Shown: one piece after another, positions 60,567-64,000 of the stretch
Layout: each line of letters starts with the position of its first letter
How positions within the stretch are numbered: the first letter of the stretch is position 1
DNA from: CBDDFN01 sp965227065
GTDB lineage: Bacteria; Pseudomonadota; Alphaproteobacteria; SPJN01
Assembly: GCA_965227065.1 (NCBI GenBank)
Contig: CBDDFN010000012.1
Span: 1-64,000 of the forward strand
Length of the DNA stretch: 64,000 nucleotides
Reading direction: 5' to 3'
Notes under the pieces: model-generated
Database searches by the model: none
The model's input: only the letters and a program-made list of their open reading frames with translations
Told to the model about the DNA's origin: nothing
Program-made: the position numbers and the translations under genes

Positions 60567-63500
60567 TTAGCTCTGGCCAAACTGCTGGCTGAGCGTTGCC
60601 AACAGCTTTTCACCCTGTGCCGCATTGGGAGAAAAGGCTTGACCGCCAGTGTCTGCAGCTGGCACGGCGCGAGGGTAGCGCTCGCGAAAAATCAAATCAT
60701 AGTCGTAGACTATCGCTGCGCGCGTCTTGTCGATGACTTCAATAAGGCGGCGGCGGCGCTCCGCATCGGTGGTCGTCACGTGCCGATAAGACGGTTCTTT
60801 CAACAACGCCAGAAGCTTGGGTTTGAGCGTCTGCGCAATTTCCGTCACCATGTCGCGATACTCATCACCGGCCAGTTCGACATCTCCGGCAATTGCTGTG
60901 GGCATGGCAGGTTGGATATCAAGCCGCGCCAGTTCCAGATACAACGCATCCGGCTTTTCCTGATCAGTGTAGAATGCCGGCATTTGATCGGCTGAAATGC
61001 CGGGCGGAAGCGAAACCTCATCACCCAGAAGGTTGATACTATGATGCCTGCTTTCCCATTCCTCTTTCAATTCCGACTGGGATCGGAGCAAATCTCTATC
61101 AAGACCGTCGTGCAGACTGTTCCTCGGAACACTTTGCGCCACCGTTTGCGCAAAGTCTTCAGCCGATTGATCTGATATCCGACTGCCCGGCAGCCCATTC
61201 CATGCCGCACTGATGATCCGGCCAAAGACAAGAACCGGCCGCCGTTGCCCGAAATAAGCTGCGAAGGCTTTGACAAGGCGGGCCGCATGCTCATCCCGCT
61301 TGGCCTGATCAATGTGTGCAGACAGTTCAGCAAACCGAACCACCCGCCGCATCAGGACGCCCAAAGCCCCCATAGTTTCAAGCCCGATCCATGTGCTCCC
61401 CAATTTGAGAGAATATTCCCTGCGGGACTGATCGGCCCATGCTTTGCGAGCAAACTTATTGTCTGGTTGAGCGCCGGCAATCAATCCATCTTCCATCAAG
61501 GATACAATGGCAGCGACGGCAGCAGCGCCCATCACATCTGTTCCATGATCAATCTTGGCTTGATCAGACTGTCGCAAGCCTTTCCCGCCCGCATCTTGAT
61601 TTAATGATTGCAGGGTCGCCTTGAACGCCGGGGCAATCACCGATGCACCAAAACCACCCCAGCCCATTTGTTCAAACGCGTCATCGAGAGCGTCGTCAGA
61701 CAAGAGCAAGAGATCAAGACCATCACGCCGCGCTTGATTGAGATCAGCTTGCGAGGGGGCGCGAAGAAAGTCATAAAAAAGGGCTTGCCGGTCAGCTGGT
61801 GTTTCACCGGCTGCAGAGTGCTGGTTGGCCAATGCTACCAAGCCCGCTTTTTCAGCGGCAGCCCAAAGTGCCTGTGTCATTTGATCTTGTCCTGCCACAT
61901 TGTGAACGCGCATGGCCCGGAAAAGCGTTCCAAACCAGCCCTGCGACTGGCCGACCTTTTTTCGCAAAACCTCATTGTCTGAGCCGTCGCCCAAATCTGG
62001 CTTTGCCCATGACGCTTGATTTTCATAGAAGAAAACCGACTTCAACCAGTCCCGGAGTCCATAGACCAGTGCCGGCACCGCATGGGGACTGCTTTGCTCG
62101 CCACGCGATCTGCGCCCCGTGGAGGATGGCGTTTCAACGAAAATCTGGCTGGAATAAACCGCCTGGCCAAAGGGTCTGTTCGACAAGGTTTGGCTTGGCG
62201 CGTTAAAGGCCAGCTGAAAGGCCTGCTCCACCTGACGAGCGGAAACGGCGTGCGCGGCACTGCCCACAAAAGCCAGGCGCTGTTCAGCTGTGCGCAAAAG
62301 ATTGAGCCTGCGCGCGATGAGCAAAACAATGTCCAAGCCGCCCGTGCTGGCAATCATCTCGTGCATCTCGCGGGAACCGTCTTGATCCCCTTCGCTTAGG
62401 ATCACGAACCCGTTCATTGCTTTGCGCGCTTCCGCATCATCACCTAGAAAATTGGCCCGGAATGCCGCGCCAACCGCCATAGCCCGCCTTAGCGCAAACG
62501 CTGCGACAGTGGCATCTTCGTGGCCTGATGTGCTCAGGGACAGGATCTGCCTGTCAATTGACTCAAGCAACGCGATCGCACCGGCAAGCGTATGAAAGTC
62601 CATGTCCTCATTTTCGCGGCGCGATGACAATTGTGCTTCACTCACGCTTAAAAGACCTGCGAGCTTCATCCTATGCTGATTAAGTTGCGAAAGCGCGCGC
62701 CAATCATCATCATTCAGCACATAGCGAACCAACGGGCCGGTGATAGTCCGCCCCAAATAAGAACTGGGTTTTTCGTAAAACCGAAGCACATTGTCTGAGA
62801 TACCGTGTTCATCGCGCGTTTTGGTCTTGGAATGATAGCGGGCGAGATCCAGGGCATTGTCGAGCTGTTCCAAGCTGGGGGCGACGAGCAAACTAAAATC
62901 CAGTGACAGATCGATGCTTTCATCCCGCAACGGATTACTCAGGCTTACCAGATGTTCAGAATGCTCACCCAATTGTGCGCCCGGGTTATAGCGGCGCTTG
63001 GCTGCCCGCGTGTGAATGGTGTGAATAAAGCGGTCGAGCGGGGCATTATCAGCAAACGCTTCATACAGTTTGACGACCACACCCCACAGGGATTCGATTT
63101 CCTTGGCACTTGCCAGCTTGTTACCAATCCGATGCGTGCTGGCCAGTTTCTCGGCTTTGTTTACGGACTTGTCCAACAACACACCGAGGTCTGGTGCGAA
63201 CTTTGTGATGGCTTTCTTCAGCCTCTTCATATTCACCGAGTGGCCCACCAGCATCTTGATGGCGAGGGCGAGCTCTTTTTTCTGCTCAGTCGTTAAGCGC
63301 TTGTTGCGTAAATCCTTGATCTTGCCGAGCGTCTGTTTGGTTCGCCGCAGTTCAAAATAAAGAAATCCCGCGAGACGCGCGACTTGCTCACCAGGCTGAT
63401 CAGCAACAGCTGCCAGCATCGGCACTGGATCATATTCGTGCTCAAGAAACGCAAAATAGTCTGCTGCTTCATCCTGTCCTGTAAAACCCGCCAATCTCCC

Positions 63501-64000
63501 CAACACGTTATAAATGGCGCTCGCCCCGCCACCCACTGGCCGGACACCAACGGATTTATAGATTTGTTGATCAATGTCGCGAGCAACCTTGTTGATGGAA
63601 TCGGCGGCGCCATTCCAGAGCTGGATGGCTGTCTCATCGGGGTAGCTGACAATCTGGTACGCAGCTTGTGCTGCATACAGTCCGCCATGCAGACCATGTG
63701 CGATCAGGGCTTCATCACTTTGTTTGGCCATGCCGCGCATAAAGTTGAGTTTCTGCTCAACCATGTCGGGCTGATGCCCGTGATCGACGGCACCATCGGC
63801 GCCAAACTCGCCCGGCGATTGAGATTCCTGTTCCAAACGGTGCAATTCACGCTTTAGCGCGAGTTCCGATTGCTTCGCAGTGACATCGAATGCGTTCTGA
63901 TCCTGTTGCGGCACAGGCTGATCTTCCCGCTGATATCCGTCTTCATCCGGTACCACCATCGATGGGGCTTCACGCCTGTCCTCCTCCACAACAAAAGAAA
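60567..64000 (-). CDS. large phage structural protein, probable internal virion protein, 5'-truncated
   Basis: At least 1140 residues from a GTG at 63989, but the frame stays open to the window edge, so the N-terminus lies outside. It is helical, with polar, charged and Q-rich stretches (RREAPSMVVPDEDG, KRELHRLEQESQSPGEF) and no clear membrane signal. Size, helix content and place just before the tail fibre genes fit the T7 gp15/gp16 ejection proteins or similar core proteins. No lytic transglycosylase motif was seen in the visible part. The identity is inferred from context. Confidence 0.6.
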   Translation of the reverse strand, partial: SFVVEEDRREAPSMVVPDEDGYQREDQPVPQQDQNAFDVTAKQSELALKRELHRLEQESQSPGEFGADGAVDHGHQPDMVEQKLNFMRGMAKQSDEALIAHGLHGGLYAAQAAYQIVSYPDETAIQLWNGAADSINKVARDIDQQIYKSVGVRPVGGGASAIYNVLGRLAGFTGQDEAADYFAFLEHEYDPVPMLAAVADQPGEQVARLAGFLYFELRRTKQTLGKIKDLRNKRLTTEQKKELALAIKMLVGHSVNMKRLKKAITKFAPDLGVLLDKSVNKAEKLASTHRIGNKLASAKEIESLWGVVVKLYEAFADNAPLDRFIHTIHTRAAKRRYNPGAQLGEHSEHLVSLSNPLRDESIDLSLDFSLLVAPSLEQLDNALDLARYHSKTKTRDEHGISDNVLRFYEKPSSYLGRTITGPLVRYVLNDDDWRALSQLNQHRMKLAGLLSVSEAQLSSRRENEDMDFHTLAGAIALLESIDRQILSLSTSGHEDATVAAFALRRAMAVGAAFRANFLGDDAEARKAMNGFVILSEGDQDGSREMHEMIASTGGLDIVLLIARRLNLLRTAEQRLAFVGSAAHAVSARQVEQAFQLAFNAPSQTLSNRPFGQAVYSSQIFVETPSSTGRRSRGEQSSPHAVPALVYGLRDWLKSVFFYENQASWAKPDLGDGSDNEVLRKKVGQSQGWFGTLFRAMRVHNVAGQDQMTQALWAAAEKAGLVALANQHSAAGETPADRQALFYDFLRAPSQADLNQARRDGLDLLLLSDDALDDAFEQMGWGGFGASVIAPAFKATLQSLNQDAGGKGLRQSDQAKIDHGTDVMGAAAVAAIVSLMEDGLIAGAQPDNKFARKAWADQSRREYSLKLGSTWIGLETMGALGVLMRRVVRFAELSAHIDQAKRDEHAARLVKAFAAYFGQRRPVLVFGRIISAAWNGLPGSRISDQSAEDFAQTVAQSVPRNSLHDGLDRDLLRSQSELKEEWESRHHSINLLGDEVSLPPGISADQMPAFYTDQEKPDALYLELARLDIQPAMPTAIAGDVELAGDEYRDMVTEIAQTLKPKLLALLKEPSYRHVTTTDAERRRRLIEVIDKTRAAIVYDYDLIFRERYPRAVPAADTGGQAFSPNAAQGEKLLATLSQQFGQS

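Larger units (their letters stand above)
52934..64000. mobile_element. late region of a T7-like prophage, continuing past the window
   Basis: Ten consecutive minus-strand genes encode an internal-virion-like giant protein, a tailspike, M15 endolysin, holin-like proteins, a second fibre with a related T7-type anchor, a SASA esterase, a DUF6378-like protein and a nested Rz/Rz1 spanin. The order recalls the late genes of podoviruses. The left end lies near 52.9 kb; the other end, with integrase, capsid, portal and terminase, is outside the window. No attachment site can be defined with only one end. Confidence 0.85.

Noticed and set aside
1..64000. CRISPR arrays, tRNA, rRNA or insertion sequences
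   Set aside because: I looked for regularly spaced repeats, cloverleaf-like stretches and transposase motifs on both strands and recognised none; subtle tRNA genes cannot be fully excluded without a dedicated scan.

Overview
The window reads as a chromosomal segment of a moderately GC-rich (roughly 60% by eye) Gram-negative alphaproteobacterium. This rests on gene order: ribH-nusB-thiL, and the long run rlpA-dac-tmk-holB-metG-tatD-MBL hydrolase, are arrangements I associate with Alphaproteobacteria. Two TonB-dependent receptors, a periplasmic lytic transglycosylase, RlpA and Tat/Sec-exported proteins fit an outer-membrane-bearing, probably oligotrophic heterotroph. The genus cannot be fixed from the sequence alone. 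No rRNA, tRNA, CRISPR array or insertion sequence was seen.

Layout. 1-2 kb: riboflavin, transcription antitermination and thiamine genes. 2-9.5 kb: an orphan TonB receptor, MazG, an SDR/esterase pair, an MFS carrier and small envelope proteins. 9.5-9.9 kb: a gene-free AT-rich gap with a cluster of DnaA-box-like sites. 9.9-16.3 kb: arsenite methyltransferase, a membrane-anchored esterase, and a complete divergent biotin locus (bioBA / bioFD). 16.4-24.7 kb: a tightly packed nine-gene minus-strand housekeeping run. 24.8-27.9 kb: phosphoesterase, fatty acid hydroxylase and a GT39-type glycosyltransferase. 27.9-32.8 kb: a vitamin B12 uptake locus (btuD, btuB with a cobalamin riboswitch, btuC, btuF). 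33.2-38.4 kb: an exported DUF1800/DUF1501 pair behind a possible structured leader, then a TetR/hydrolase pair with a strong palindromic operator. 38.4-40.7 kb: a two-component system whose kinase has two FixL-like PAS domains. 41-49.8 kb: a three-gene operon of very large exported proteins of unknown function. 50.1-52.9 kb: a DUF3047 protein, a PQQ-type sugar dehydrogenase and a four-helix membrane protein. 52.9 kb to the end: the late region of a T7-like (podovirus-type) prophage, all on the minus strand.

How the genes work together. Biotin is made (bioA/B/F/D present) while B12 is imported under riboswitch control. The housekeeping run joins peptidoglycan remodelling (lytic transglycosylase, RlpA, DD-carboxypeptidase) with DNA precursor and replication functions (tmk, holB) and translation (metG). 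The prophage segment carries a very large internal-virion-like protein, a beta-helix tailspike, a second receptor-binding fibre with a related anchor, a separate SASA-type carbohydrate esterase, an M15 endolysin, two holin candidates and a nested Rz/Rz1 spanin pair. Together these look like an apparatus for degrading surface polysaccharide and lysing the host.

The least explained items are the exported three-gene operon at 41.1-49.8 kb, whose 1614-residue protein carries a nucleotidyltransferase-like motif; the tandem hairpins just upstream of it; the possible structured leader before the DUF1800 gene; and the DnaA-box cluster near 9.7 kb.
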